Source: Actinopolyspora xinjiangensis (GTDB lineage Bacteria; Actinomycetota; Actinomycetes; Mycobacteriales; Pseudonocardiaceae). From it: a stretch of 64,000 bases of DNA. The stretch lies in the NCBI RefSeq assembly GCF_900104475.1, contig NZ_FNJR01000004.1:124001-188000 (forward strand), given 5' to 3'. Under the pieces are notes generated by a model. It saw only the letters and a program-made list of their open reading frames with translations. It searched no databases and was not told the DNA's origin. Positions 38,994 to 48,590 of this stretch are shown here, piece after piece (the stretch's first letter is position 1; each line of letters starts with the position of its first letter). A program made the translations under genes and the position numbers.

Positions 38994-40493
38994 TCACCTG
39001 CGCATGAACGGCGGGATGTCCACCTCGTCGTCGTTGTCGTCGTCGTTGTGGTTCTTGGAACGCCCCAGCAGGGAACCACCGAACCCACTTCCGGTTCCCG
39101 GATAACCACCCGTCGGCCTGCCGGGCACCGTGCCGGTCTGCTGCTCGCCCCCGATCGCCGAACCGTCGGTACCGAGGGGACCGCCCACACCCTGCTGCGG
39201 TTGCCGTGGTTCCCCCGTCTCCTGGCTCGAAGGGGCTCCGGGAGGCGGGGAGCTCGCCTCCCTAGCGGCTGAGCTCGTACCCGATGCCGCGCCGAGCACA
39301 CCACCGCTCTCCGAGTCGGGTCGCGGGCGGGAGGAGTCCTGCCTGATCGGCGTGGTCTCAGAGGCGTCCTCCGGCGATCCGGCCGAGTGGGTCGTCGAAG
39401 CCGGTGCGCTCTCCTTCGCATCCTGGGCTTGCCGGTTCACGGGCTCGGATTGGCCGTCGACGACCTGCCCCGCCGTGACCGGGGCGTCGGGGTCCTGCTC
39501 CTCGGTGGAGCCGACCTTGTTGGGATCCAACTTCTTGTGCGTGGGCGCCCCCGCGTCGAAACCGGCCGCGATCACGGTGACCCGAACCTCGTCACCGAGC
39601 GAGTCGTCGATGACCGTACCGAAGATGATGTTGGCCTCGGGGTGGGCGGACTCCTGCACCAGCGAAGCGGACTCGTTGATCTCGAACAGTCCGAGGTCCG
39701 AACCGCCGGCTATGGCGAGCAGCACACCGTGCGCGCCCTCCATGGAGGCTTCCAGCAGCGGTGAGTTGATCGCCTTCTGCGCCGCTTCCACCGCTCTGCC
39801 CTCCCCCCGGGCGGAACCGATGCCCATCAGAGCGCTGCCCGCTCCGGACATGACGCTCTTGACGTCGGCGAAGTCGAGGTTGATCAGACCGGGGGTGGTG
39901 ATCAGGTCGGTGATGCCCTGCACACCGGAAAGCAGCACCTCGTCCGCCGAGCGGAAGGCGTCCATCAGGCTCACGCCGATGTCGCCGAGCTGCAACAGCC
40001 GGTCGTTGGGAATGACGATCAGCGTGTCGCACTCGTCACGCAGATCCTTTATCCCCTGCTCGGCCTGGTTGGCCCGGCGTTTGCCCTCGAAGGAGAACGG
40101 CCGGGTGACGACACCGATGGTCAGTGCGCCGAGTTTACGGGCGACCGAAGCGATCACCGGGGCACCACCGGTACCGGTGCCACCGCCCTCACCGGCGGTG
40201 ACGAACACCATGTCCGCGCCCTTGAGCACCTCTTCGATCTCGTCCTTGTGGTCGTCGGCCGCCTGGTAGCCGACATCGGGAGCGGCACCCGCTCCCAAAC
40301 CGCGCGTCAGCTCACGGCCGATGTCGAGCTTGACGTCGGCATCCGACATCAGGAGGGCCTGCGCGTCGGTGTTCACCGCGATGAACTCGACGCCCTTGAG
40401 CCCGACCTCGATCATCCGATTCACGGCGTTTACACCGCCGCCACCGATGCCGACGACTTTAATCACCGCTAGGTAGTTGTGCGGGGGCGTCAT
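38994..40493 (-). CDS. ftsZ: Cell division GTPase FtsZ
   Basis: Tubulin-like GTPase that forms the division ring. The 499-residue protein begins [23 protein letters not shown], nearly invariant in actinobacteria. The tubulin signature GGGTGTG is at 103-109, and the synergy loop and T7 region read [13 protein letters not shown]. The C-terminal linker (about 320-485) is long and Ser/Pro/Gly-rich, with an acidic Asn/Asp run just before the conserved tail [12 protein letters not shown] that binds SepF and FtsW. Of two adjacent ATGs the second (40493) has better spacing to AGGAAGG. A 559-bp gap and an opposite-strand gene separate it from ftsQ. Confidence 0.97.
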   Translation of the reverse strand: MTPPHNYLAVIKVVGIGGGGVNAVNRMIEVGLKGVEFIAVNTDAQALLMSDADVKLDIGRELTRGLGAGAAPDVGYQAADDHKDEIEEVLKGADMVFVTAGEGGGTGTGGAPVIASVARKLGALTIGVVTRPFSFEGKRRANQAEQGIKDLRDECDTLIVIPNDRLLQLGDIGVSLMDAFRSADEVLLSGVQGITDLITTPGLINLDFADVKSVMSGAGSALMGIGSARGEGRAVEAAQKAINSPLLEASMEGAHGVLLAIAGGSDLGLFEINESASLVQESAHPEANIIFGTVIDDSLGDEVRVTVIAAGFDAGAPTHKKLDPNKVGSTEEQDPDAPVTAGQVVDGQSEPVNRQAQDAKESAPASTTHSAGSPEDASETTPIRQDSSRPRPDSESGGVLGAASGTSSAAREASSPPPGAPSSQETGEPRQPQQGVGGPLGTDGSAIGGEQQTGTVPGRPTGGYPGTGSGFGGSLLGRSKNHNDDDNDDEVDIPPFMRR

Positions 40494-41052
40494 CGTCATC
40501 CGCCTTCCTGGTCGTGGCTGAAGCGCTCGCTGTGGGTGGACCGTGACAGGTCCCCGGTCGCGGACGCCTGTCGGCGCCCGATGTGGTGTGCGGCTACGTG
40601 GCTGGCTCGCCGTCAACCCGCAGTGATCGGACGTTATGCACCGCGGACCGCGGGAGTCCAGCAGCCACGCCGATTACCGCCGGACGTGTGTCAACCGACA
40701 CCACCGGTCGCCACCACGGCTGTCCGCACAACGCTCGAAAAGTTCCGTGCCCCACACCACGAAACACCGAGTGCGCCCGACCGGCCGCGGTATCGCGATC
40801 ACAGTCCACACCGTACCGCGAACCGGTCCACGAGTCGTGGTGTCCACGTCGGCCGATCCAGTACTCACACGGGACTTCGAACGGTGGACGGCTTCACACG
40901 ATATTGTGTGACGCCCGCCGGTGGGAACCGGGGCCCGTCGATCGACTCGCTCCCGGTGCCAGAAGGTGGGGAAGGCGCCGGCGGCGAAGCCCGACCGTGG
41001 ATCACGTACGGGGCGACTCCCGGTGAGTAGCAGGAAAGCACGACGAGAGGCG
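40494..41052. promoter_or_regulatory. 559-bp divergent region between ftsZ and a methyltransferase gene
   Basis: No gene is supported. Since ftsZ here cannot simply be read from ftsQ without crossing an opposite gene, ftsZ promoters should lie in this region. TTGACA-like boxes occur on the minus strand at 40694-40689 and 40616-40611, but no convincing -10 is spaced correctly. An 18-bp palindrome TCACAC-GATATT-GTGTGA lies at 40894-40911, and TATTGT inside it could be a -10 for the methyltransferase. Confidence 0.45.
40894..40911. promoter_or_regulatory. 18-bp palindrome in the ftsZ upstream region
   Basis: Perfect 6-bp arms TCACAC and GTGTGA flank GATATT. It is one of few AT-containing palindromes in the region, so it could be an operator for the methyltransferase gene 142 bases downstream, for ftsZ 401 bases away, or for both. 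Confidence 0.4.
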
Positions 41053-41730
41053 ATGGGGCGAGTGTCCGTCGAACGAGTGGCCACCGTGGATTCGCCACGC
41101 GGCGAGATCGTACTGCTGCGGCGCGCCGACGGCGCACTCGAACTGCGGGTCAACGGAGTGTTCGTGATGGACACCGCGCACACCGACAGTGAGCGCCGAC
41201 TCGCCCGGACGGCGCTGAACGCGCTGAAAACCTCGAAGGGCGGAACGCGCGTTCTGATCGGGGGACTCGGTCTCGGATTCACGCTGCACGAAGTGCTCGC
41301 CGAACCACTCGTGGGTGAGGTCACGGTGGCGGAACTGGAACCGGCGGTCATCGACTGGTACCGGAGCGGCCTGGTTCCGGAACTCGCCGATGACCCCCAC
41401 GACAGGAGGGTCCGACTGCGCGCCGCGGACGTCACCGAGGTGCTGGCCGAGCACGCGAACGGCTCATTGGACCTGGTGCTGCTCGACGTGGACAACGGTC
41501 CCGGTTATCTCGTGCACACCGACAACGTGACGGTCTACGAACGGGACTTCCTGACCACCTGCCACAGCAGACTCGCGGCGGGAGGAGTGGCGGCGATCTG
41601 GTCCGCGGCGCGCTCCGCCGAGTTGGAGGCGACCATGCGGGCTGTGTTCGAAACGGTCCGGCGGAGCACGGTTCCGGTAACGCTGGGGACGTTGAAGACC
41701 GAGTACCACCTCTATCTGGGAATCCGCTGA
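41053..41730 (+). CDS. Spermidine synthase-like SAM-dependent methyltransferase, inserted between ftsZ and ftsQ
   Basis: A 225-residue Rossmann-fold protein. Motif I is VLIGGLGLGFTLHEVL (glycines 70-75), motif II the acidic end VTVAELEPAVIDWY with E95, and motif IV LDLVLLDVDNGPGYLVH. It resembles the spermidine/spermine synthase branch, but the N-terminal beta domain is short, so the aminopropyl-transfer role is doubtful. It is transcribed opposite to the division genes on both sides. I chose the ATG at 41053 (GAGAGG upstream); a GTG at 41026 is an alternative. Substrate unknown. Its position splits the ftsQ-ftsZ pair. Confidence 0.82.
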   Translation: MGRVSVERVATVDSPRGEIVLLRRADGALELRVNGVFVMDTAHTDSERRLARTALNALKTSKGGTRVLIGGLGLGFTLHEVLAEPLVGEVTVAELEPAVIDWYRSGLVPELADDPHDRRVRLRAADVTEVLAEHANGSLDLVLLDVDNGPGYLVHTDNVTVYERDFLTTCHSRLAAGGVAAIWSAARSAELEATMRAVFETVRRSTVPVTLGTLKTEYHLYLGIR

Positions 41731-41832
41731 CAGGGCTTTCCTGCTCCGATCGTCGGGTTCCCCGTCGGCACCCATCACCGCTCGTCCCCGTCGGCGGTGT
41801 CCCGCGCTTCGTGCTCGGAGAGTGCCGAACCC

Positions 41833-42588
41833 TCACGAAACGGTCGCCAACTCCGGGCTGGTGACGTCGTAGACCTCCCCCTGCTGCGAGAGCAGCACGG
41901 GCAGGATCGCCGCCTTGCGGTCCGACTCGTTCCTGCCGCCCCACTCCACGGTGCGTCCCTCCGTCAACGACATGCGCACCCGGGGGGCGCCCCGCGAGAC
42001 ATCGACCCGCACGGTCCGGACCTGGCCCAGCGTCCGATCGTCCAGCGCCGTGACGGCGGTGATGGCCGCCGCGCGCCCCTGCCGCTCCCGTCCTTCGGAG
42101 GTGATCCGGAGTTCGGGAAGTTCGCTCGGCCGGTGGTCCACCGCCGCGTAATCGACCCCCTCGTCATCGACCAGCCGGAAGCCGTCCGGGGTGTCGGTGA
42201 ACAGCACAGGCCGTCGCTCCACGAGCTCGATGACCACCGTGGAGGGCAACGAGAAGCGGAGGTCGGCCGAATCGACCCTGGAGATCCCGTTCAGCCGCCG
42301 CAACACCCCGGAACGGTCCACCCGGACCATCGGGGTTCCCCGCTCGATCGCGGCCACCTGCCGCACCCGCTCCTGGTCGAGCTCCCTGGTCCCCTCGACC
42401 CGCACGGAACGCACCCCCAGCACCGGAGTGAAGAAGACCACCACCGCGCCGATGGTCACCAGGGCGAGCGAGACCAGAACCACCCAGCCGAACAGTCCCG
42501 AGCCGGCGGATCTCGGCTCCCTCCCGGAACGCCGCCGAGCTCGTGAGGCGGCCCGATCAGGCTCCCGTCTCGCCTCGGAATCCGCCAT
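41833..42588 (-). CDS. ftsQ: Cell division protein FtsQ
   Basis: Bitopic divisome protein that links FtsB/FtsL with other components. The 251-residue protein has a basic cytoplasmic N-terminus (1-30, many Arg), one membrane helix at 32-54, the POTRA domain (about 57-125: LGVRSVRVEGTRELDQERV...RVDRSGVLRRLNGI) and the FtsQ beta domain with VELVERRPVLFTD. ATG start at 42588 with GGAG upstream. It is separated from murC by 191 bases containing a perfect hairpin, so it may be transcribed from its own promoter or by read-through. Confidence 0.94.
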   Translation of the reverse strand: MADSEARREPDRAASRARRRSGREPRSAGSGLFGWVVLVSLALVTIGAVVVFFTPVLGVRSVRVEGTRELDQERVRQVAAIERGTPMVRVDRSGVLRRLNGISRVDSADLRFSLPSTVVIELVERRPVLFTDTPDGFRLVDDEGVDYAAVDHRPSELPELRITSEGRERQGRAAAITAVTALDDRTLGQVRTVRVDVSRGAPRVRMSLTEGRTVEWGGRNESDRKAAILPVLLSQQGEVYDVTSPELATVS

Positions 42589-42690
42589 CACCACTCCACG
42601 ATGTCCGTCTCGCCGCCTGCAGCTGCCAATCCACCGAGGGAAGGGGACGACCGCCGACAACGTCCCGTTCCCCTCCACTCGGACTCCAGG

Positions 42691-42723
42691 ACACGTCCGG
42701 GTGGAGGGGCCACCCGGACGTGT
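42691..42723. terminator. Perfect 14-bp hairpin between murC and ftsQ
   Basis: Arms ACACGTCCGGGTGG (42691-42704) and CCACCCGGACGTGT (42710-42723) are exactly complementary with a 5-base loop. It lies 57 bases after the murC stop and 103 bases before the ftsQ start, inside what is otherwise one co-directional cluster. No U-tract follows on the transcribed strand. It may attenuate or process the mRNA so that ftsQ output differs from the mur genes. Confidence 0.75.
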
Positions 42724-42779
42724 GAGTGACGGTGGCCGGGTGAATCACCGAAGCCGTCAATCACCCGAGTCCGGGCTTA

Positions 42780-44273
42780 TCAGCTCTCGGAGGAGCTCGG
42801 GGAACGAGCCCCGTCCCGGCTGTCGATCTCGGTCAGGATCTCCGGTCCCAGCATCGTGACATCACCCGCGCCCATGGTCAGCACGATGTCACCGGGACGT
42901 GCCAGTCCGGCCAGTCGTGGCGCCACCTCGGTGATGGAGGGCTCGTAGTGCACCCGGTCCGCGGACAACGGCACCGCATCGGCGATCAGTTGACCGGACA
43001 CACCGGGTTGCGGCTGCTCCCTGGCGCCGTAGACGTCGAGCACCACCACTTCGTCCGCCTCGGCCAACGCCGCGCCGAACTCCTCGGCGAAGGCCGCGGT
43101 GCGCGAGAACAGGTGCGGCTGGAAAGCGACGACGATCCTGCCGGAATCCACCTCGGTACGCGCGGCACGCAGCTGTGCCCGGACCTCGGTGGGGTGGTGC
43201 GCGTAGTCGTCGTAGACCCGCACGCCGTCGGCCCTGCCCTTGAACTCGAAACGCCGCCGAACACCGCCGAAGGCCGCCAGTCCGTCCAGCAGCTCCGCCG
43301 GGTCGGCCCCCAGCTCGATCCCCGCCAGTAGGGCGGCTACCGCGTTCGCGGCCATGTGCTCGCCGGGAACCGAGACGTACAGCTCCAGGGGATCGCTCTC
43401 CCCCAGCCGCAGCCGTACCGCCCCGCCACCGTGCCGCGGCTCGTAGGAGACGACGCGGGCGTCTTCGGTTCCCTCGACGGCGGTGCCGTAACGCCGCACC
43501 CGAACCCCGGAACGCTCGGCCCGGTCGGCCAACGCGGCCGCACCGGGGTCGTCTGTTCCCGCGATGAGCACACCACCGGGTTCGATCCGCTCCACGAACC
43601 TCTCGAACACCTCGACGTAGGCGTCGGTGGTTCCGTGGTGGTCGAGATGATCCGGCTCGACGTTGGTCACCACGGCCACCGAGGGGGAGAACACCAGGAA
43701 CGAGCCGTCGCTCTCGTCGGCCTCCGCGACGAACAGCCCGCCCTCACCGTGGTGAGCGTTGGCGCCGGACTCGTTGAGGTCACCGCCGATGGCGAACGAC
43801 GGATCGAGTCTGCAGTGCTGCAACGCCACCGTGAGCATGGAGGTGGTGGAGGTCTTGCCGTGCGTGCCGGTGACACACGCGACACGGTGATCCCGCATCA
43901 GCGCGGCCAACGCCTCGGCACGGCCGAGCACCGGGACGCCGCGTCGCCGCGCTTCGGCCAACTCCGGGTTCTCGGTCTCGATGGCCGTGGAGATCACCAC
44001 CGCGCTCGGGCCGGACTCGAGTTGGTCCAGGTTCGGCTCCTCATGTCCGACCGCGACAGCGGCTCCCTGCGTGCGCAGCGCGAGCACGGTCCTGGAGTCG
44101 CGGGCGTCCGAACCCGAGACCTGCCGCCCTCTGGCCAACAGGATACGGGCGATGCCGCTCATCCCCGCACCACCGATACCGATCAGATGCACCCGGGACA
44201 GCAGATCGTGGGTGGTGGCGGGAGAGTCCGGAGAGGTCCCCCGCGACTGCCTGCCATCCTCATCGCCGTTCAC
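42780..44273 (-). CDS. murC: UDP-N-acetylmuramate-L-alanine ligase
   Basis: Adds the first amino acid, usually L-Ala, to UDP-MurNAc using ATP. The 497-residue protein has an N-terminal Rossmann region with [18 protein letters not shown], the ATP motif GTHGKTST at 136-143, and the central-domain motifs [10 protein letters not shown] and EPDHLDHHG. The C-terminal domain includes [13 protein letters not shown] start at 44273 overlaps the murG stop as GTGA. Confidence 0.96.
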   Translation of the reverse strand: MNGDEDGRQSRGTSPDSPATTHDLLSRVHLIGIGGAGMSGIARILLARGRQVSGSDARDSRTVLALRTQGAAVAVGHEEPNLDQLESGPSAVVISTAIETENPELAEARRRGVPVLGRAEALAALMRDHRVACVTGTHGKTSTTSMLTVALQHCRLDPSFAIGGDLNESGANAHHGEGGLFVAEADESDGSFLVFSPSVAVVTNVEPDHLDHHGTTDAYVEVFERFVERIEPGGVLIAGTDDPGAAALADRAERSGVRVRRYGTAVEGTEDARVVSYEPRHGGGAVRLRLGESDPLELYVSVPGEHMAANAVAALLAGIELGADPAELLDGLAAFGGVRRRFEFKGRADGVRVYDDYAHHPTEVRAQLRAARTEVDSGRIVVAFQPHLFSRTAAFAEEFGAALAEADEVVVLDVYGAREQPQPGVSGQLIADAVPLSADRVHYEPSITEVAPRLAGLARPGDIVLTMGAGDVTMLGPEILTEIDSRDGARSPSSSES

Positions 44274-45439
44274 GCCCCGGCCACCTCCAGCGTAGTCTTG
44301 GCCAGCACTCGGTCCGCCTCACGATGTCCGGTCTCCAGCGTCGCGCGGCTCATTCGTGCCAGCATGTCGGAATCGCCTGCCAACGGCAGTATCTCATCGA
44401 TGACGCGCTGGGGCGTCAGCTCCGAGTCCGGAACCAGCCTCGCCCCGCCCGCGGCGACCACCGGCTGGGCGTTGAGCGCCTGCTCACCGTTGCCGTGGGG
44501 CAGCGGGACGAACACCGCCGGAAGTCCCACAGCGGAGACCTCGGCCACCGTCATGGCACCGGAACGGCAGACCACCAGGTCGGCGGCCGCGTAGGCCAGA
44601 TCCATCCGCTCCAGGTACGGCACCGGCACGTAGGGCGGCGCTCCCGGGAGCTCACGTACCGCGACCGTGTTCTTCGGGCCGTGTGCGTGCAGCACGCCGA
44701 TCCCGGCCCTGCCCAGTTCGTCGGAGGCGCCAGAGAAAGCGGTGTTCAGCGTTCGTGCTCCCTGAGAGCCGCCGAAGACCAGCACCGTCGGCGCGTCGGG
44801 GCGCAGTCCGTAGTGCGCGCGCGCCTGGGCGCGCAGGGAGGAGCGGTCCAGCATGGTGATCGACTCCCGCAGCGGTATGCCGATGGTCCGGGCACCGGGT
44901 AAGCCGCTGTCGGGGACGGCCGCCAGAACCTCCTTCGCGAAGCGGGCTCCCACCTTGTTGGACAGTCCGGCTCGCGCGTTCGCCTCGTGAACGATGATCG
45001 GTACGCGGCCACGTGCTCCCAGGTAAGCGGAGAGGGAGACGTAACCGCCGAAGCCGACGACCACGTCGGCCCCCACCCGCTCCAGCACCTCGCGAGTACG
45101 ACGCACCGAATCGCGGACCTTCGAGGGCATTCGGAGCAGCTCGGGGCTGGCCTTGCGGGGCATCGGCACCGGCGGCACCAGTTCCAGCGGATAGCCCCTG
45201 GCCGGCACGATCTCGGTCTCCAGTCCGCGCTCCGTGCCCAGGGCCACCACGCTGGCGTCCGGTCGGAGCCTGCGTACTGCGTCGGCGAGGGCCATGGCGG
45301 GTTCGATGTGTCCGGCCGTTCCCCCACCCGCCACGACGATCGTCGGTCCACGGCGGCTCGGTGAACCGGTGCCGGCCGCGCCCGCGGGGAAGGGTGCGGC
45401 GGCCCGACCGCTCGGATCACCCGGTTGCTGCGTGTTCAA
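44270..45439 (-). CDS. murG: UDP-GlcNAc:lipid I N-acetylglucosaminyltransferase
   Basis: MurG converts lipid I to lipid II on the inner face of the membrane. The protein carries the N-terminal glycine motif [19 protein letters not shown], the second glycine-rich loop [40 protein letters not shown], and the GT-B C-terminal motif [27 protein letters not shown]. The most likely start is TTG at 45439, preceded by GAGGAGGAAC; it gives 389 residues with about 35 extra Pro/Ala-rich N-terminal residues. An ATG at 45463 is an alternative without a clear ribosome site. A 174-base gap follows ftsW. Confidence 0.93.
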   Translation of the reverse strand: MNTQQPGDPSGRAAAPFPAGAAGTGSPSRRGPTIVVAGGGTAGHIEPAMALADAVRRLRPDASVVALGTERGLETEIVPARGYPLELVPPVPMPRKASPELLRMPSKVRDSVRRTREVLERVGADVVVGFGGYVSLSAYLGARGRVPIIVHEANARAGLSNKVGARFAKEVLAAVPDSGLPGARTIGIPLRESITMLDRSSLRAQARAHYGLRPDAPTVLVFGGSQGARTLNTAFSGASDELGRAGIGVLHAHGPKNTVAVRELPGAPPYVPVPYLERMDLAYAAADLVVCRSGAMTVAEVSAVGLPAVFVPLPHGNGEQALNAQPVVAAGGARLVPDSELTPQRVIDEILPLAGDSDMLARMSRATLETGHREADRVLAKTTLEVAGA

Positions 45440-45613
45440 GAAGTTCCTCCTCGATGTTCGCATCGCGCCCCGCACGTCCGGGCGGCGATACGCGGTGTTG
45501 GTGGTTCCCGGTCCGGTAACCGCGCCCTCCGGACCCGTTCCACATGAGCCTGCCATCCCGGCGGACGAACGCATCGCCCAGTGGTGGCCACTCCTCGTCA
45601 CGGGCTCGTCGGA

Positions 45614-47026
45614 TCATCTCGACGACCCGGTACGACGTCGCTGACGGGGCGCCGGTTGCTTCCGACCCGCCGTACCAGCGGAGCGACTCCGCTTACCGGA
45701 CGGTTTGGTGGCGGGAGCGGTGCGCCGGTTCGCCGTTCCGGAGGGGCGACGTGTGGCCGGCGGGCGATACGGCGCCGGGGTGGGCAACCGCAGCAGTCTG
45801 CCCACCTTGCCTGGCCCGAGTGAGCGCAGTGCCGCGATGGCCTCGGGCTCGTGCCTGGCGAAGTTCGCCAACAGCCCGAACACGATCATGGTGGTCACCA
45901 CCGAGCTCCCCCCCGAGGAGATCAGCGGCAACGGCAGGCCGGTGACCGGCAACAGCCCCACCACGTAACCGATGTTGATGGCGGCCTGGCCGACCACCCA
46001 GGTGGTGAGCGTGGCGGCGACCAGTTTGATCCACGGATCGGTGTTGCGAGCGGCGATCCGCATTCCCACGTAGGCGACGGTACCGAACAGCAGCAGCACG
46101 GCGGCGCAGCCCACGAACCCCAGTTCTTCCCCGAGCACGGCGAAGATGAAGTCGTTGTCGGCTTCCGGCAGGTACTTCCACTTGGACCAGCCCTGGCCGA
46201 TGCCCTCTCCGAACAGCCCTCCGTCAGCCAACGCCAACCGGGCCTGAGTGGCCTGGAAGCTGTCGGTTCCCCCTCCGCTGTCCGAGCTGAAGAACGAGGT
46301 CACCCGGTTTATCTGGTACTGGAAGAGGAACACCAGCGTCAGCATGCCGGTGACGGCGCCGAGCACCAGGGCGCTGAACAACCGCAGCGGAGCCCCCGCG
46401 AACCACAGCAGTGCGAGCAGCACGATGCCGAGAGTGACCGTGGAACCGAAGTCGGGCTGCAGCATCACCAGGGCGAACATCAGCAGCGCGGCCGGCAGCA
46501 CCGGCACCAGCAGATGGCGGTACTGGCCGAGCAGCGCTCGTTTGGTCACGAGCACGTGGGCCCCCCAGAGCGCGAGTGCGATCTTGGCGGGCTCCACCGG
46601 CTGGAACGAGACGGGCCCCAACACGAACCAACTCTGCGCCCCGTTGCTTCGGAAGCCCAGTCTGGTCAGCACCAGCACCAACAGGACCAGGCACACCAGC
46701 AGGAACACGTGACTGAACCGGCGCAGCATCCACACCGGCGTGCGCATCGCCACGTAGCAGCACACCGCCCCGAAAAGACAGTGCAGCAGGTGTTTCAGGA
46801 AAACACTGTAGGAGGAACCGGCCTCGCTGAAGGACTCCACGCTGGAGGCGGAGAGCACCATCACCAGGCCGACGGCGGTCAGCAGCCCGAAAACCGCGAG
46901 TAACAGGTGGAACGAGGCCAGCGGTCTGGTCAGCCAGGCGGTCAGTGCCGAACTGACTCCGCGCAGCGCCTCCGCGATCCCCTGTGTGCCTCGTCCACGA
47001 GCACCGCTCGTGCTCCGGGCTGCCAC
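45614..47026 (-). CDS. ftsW: Septal peptidoglycan polymerase FtsW (SEDS family)
   Basis: SEDS-family glycosyltransferase that polymerises lipid II at the septum together with FtsI. About ten membrane helices are visible. Landmarks are PVSFQPVEPAKIALALWGAHVL, MLQPDFGSTV, YLPEADNDFIFAVLGEELGFVG and GLPLPLISSGGSSVVTTMIVFGLLAN. The long Arg/Pro/Thr-rich C-terminal tail (about 70 residues) is characteristic of actinobacterial FtsW, which in mycobacteria contacts FtsZ. I chose the GTG at 47026 with GGTGAGG upstream, 7 bases after the murD stop; the product has 470 residues. Confidence 0.95.
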   Translation of the reverse strand: MAARSTSGARGRGTQGIAEALRGVSSALTAWLTRPLASFHLLLAVFGLLTAVGLVMVLSASSVESFSEAGSSYSVFLKHLLHCLFGAVCCYVAMRTPVWMLRRFSHVFLLVCLVLLVLVLTRLGFRSNGAQSWFVLGPVSFQPVEPAKIALALWGAHVLVTKRALLGQYRHLLVPVLPAALLMFALVMLQPDFGSTVTLGIVLLALLWFAGAPLRLFSALVLGAVTGMLTLVFLFQYQINRVTSFFSSDSGGGTDSFQATQARLALADGGLFGEGIGQGWSKWKYLPEADNDFIFAVLGEELGFVGCAAVLLLFGTVAYVGMRIAARNTDPWIKLVAATLTTWVVGQAAINIGYVVGLLPVTGLPLPLISSGGSSVVTTMIVFGLLANFARHEPEAIAALRSLGPGKVGRLLRLPTPAPYRPPATRRPSGTANRRTAPATKPSGKRSRSAGTAGRKQPAPRQRRRTGSSR

Positions 47027-47033
47027 AGCTGCC

Positions 47034-48464
47034 TCACCCCCTGGGACGTTCGGCGGACCCGCTCGCCGGTTCCGCCAGCACAGCACGTACCGCCGCCGTG
47101 AACTCCCGCCCGCGATGGGCGTAGTCGGTGTACATGTCCATGGAGGCCGCGGCGGGTGCCAGCACCACGGCCGTCCCCGATGTCGCGTACGCCCTCGCCA
47201 GCCGCACCGCCTCCGACATGGCGGCCACCCGCTGGGGCGGGATGCCGACCACCGGGACTTCCGGGGCGTACCGCCGCAGCGCCTCGGCTATCGGCCGCTG
47301 ATCGCTGCCGATCAACACCGCGGCACGGAGCCTCGGGGCGTGCTGCCTGACCAGTTCGTCGACCTCGGCCCCTTTCAGCAGTCCACCAGCGATCCATACC
47401 ACGTCTCGGTGGGCACCCAGTGCCGCCGAGGCGGCGTGCGGGTTGGTCGCCTTGGAGTCGTCGACGTAGACCACGCCCTCGGCCTCCGCGACCACGTCGG
47501 AACGATGCTCCCCCGGCGAGAACTCCCGTAGCCCCCGGGCGCACGCCTCCTCCGGGACGCCGCACGACCTGGCGAGCGCGCAGGCCGCCAGTGCGTTGGC
47601 GAGATTGTGCTCGCCCACCTGCCGAACGTCGCTCACCCCGGCCAGGGACACCGGTGCGGCGTCCCCCGCGGGAACGTGGCCGTTCCGGTCGAACGCGCGG
47701 TCGAGCAGCTCACCGTCGCGCACACCGAGTTGTCCGACGACGGGGTCACCCGAGGTGACCGCGACCTGCCTCGCTTGGGAGTGTTCGGCCGCGAGTTCGA
47801 CGGAGGCGGCGTTGTCCGCGTTGTGGACCGACACCGAGTTACCCCGGTAGACCTTGCCCTTGGCGGCGCCGTAGGCGTGCAGCGAGCCGTGCCAGTCGAG
47901 GTGGTCGTCGGCGAGGTTGAGAATCACACCGGTGTCCGGTGAGAGCGTGTTCGACCAGTGCAGCTGGAAGCTCGACAGTTCCACCGCCAGCACTCGGTGG
48001 CCGGCACGTACCGCGTCAACGGCGGGAAGCCCCACATTGCCGCAGGCGACCGCGTCGATCCCAGCGGCCCGCAGTACCGACTCCAGCATTCCGACGGTGG
48101 TGGTCTTGCCGTTCGTCCCCGTCACCGCCAGCCAGCGGGCCGGACGGGTGGAGGCCCGGTCGATCCGCCAGGCGAGCTCGATCTCACCGATGACCTCCGT
48201 GCCCGCGGCTGCCGCCGCAGTCAGCAACGGTGAGTCGGGACGCCAGCCCGGGCTGGTCACCACGAGATCGGTTTCGGCGGGCGGCTCGGTGAGCGAGGGT
48301 ACGAGTTCGGCGCCCCGGGCGCGCAGTTCGGACAGCTCGGCCAATCGCCGCTCGGAGGCATCCGTGACGGTGACGGCGGCTCCCCGTTCCAGCAACGCCT
48401 CCGCCGCGGACCTGCCGGAAACCCCCGCGCCGGCCACCAGAACCCGCTTTCCCACCTTGCTCAT
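47034..48464 (-). CDS. murD: UDP-N-acetylmuramoylalanine-D-glutamate ligase
   Basis: Adds D-Glu to UDP-MurNAc-L-Ala. The 476-residue protein shows the N-terminal Rossmann motif VLVAGAGVSGRSAAEALL, the ATP motif GTNGKTTT at 116-123, the central LADDHLDWHGS segment and the C-terminal VYVDDSKATNPHAASAAL. The tail has APAAASMDMYTDYAHRGREF, typical for MurD. ATG start at 48464 with GTGAGG upstream. A 126-base gap separates it from mraY. Confidence 0.96.
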   Translation of the reverse strand: MSKVGKRVLVAGAGVSGRSAAEALLERGAAVTVTDASERRLAELSELRARGAELVPSLTEPPAETDLVVTSPGWRPDSPLLTAAAAAGTEVIGEIELAWRIDRASTRPARWLAVTGTNGKTTTVGMLESVLRAAGIDAVACGNVGLPAVDAVRAGHRVLAVELSSFQLHWSNTLSPDTGVILNLADDHLDWHGSLHAYGAAKGKVYRGNSVSVHNADNAASVELAAEHSQARQVAVTSGDPVVGQLGVRDGELLDRAFDRNGHVPAGDAAPVSLAGVSDVRQVGEHNLANALAACALARSCGVPEEACARGLREFSPGEHRSDVVAEAEGVVYVDDSKATNPHAASAALGAHRDVVWIAGGLLKGAEVDELVRQHAPRLRAAVLIGSDQRPIAEALRRYAPEVPVVGIPPQRVAAMSEAVRLARAYATSGTAVVLAPAAASMDMYTDYAHRGREFTAAVRAVLAEPASGSAERPRG

Positions 48465-48590
48465 GACCTCACCAAAGACCCACTCGGATTGCCACGTAGT
48501 TCACCGCGCCGCCACAGCGGTGGCCGTGGCGGCCTTCCGATGTCCCGCGTACGGGGGCCGGAGTCACGGCTCCGGAGCACGGCCCGGCCA

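Noticed and set aside
40894-40911. CRP-type site reading of the palindrome
   Set aside because: The half-sites are everted relative to TGTGA-N6-TCACA, so a CRP-family consensus does not fit.
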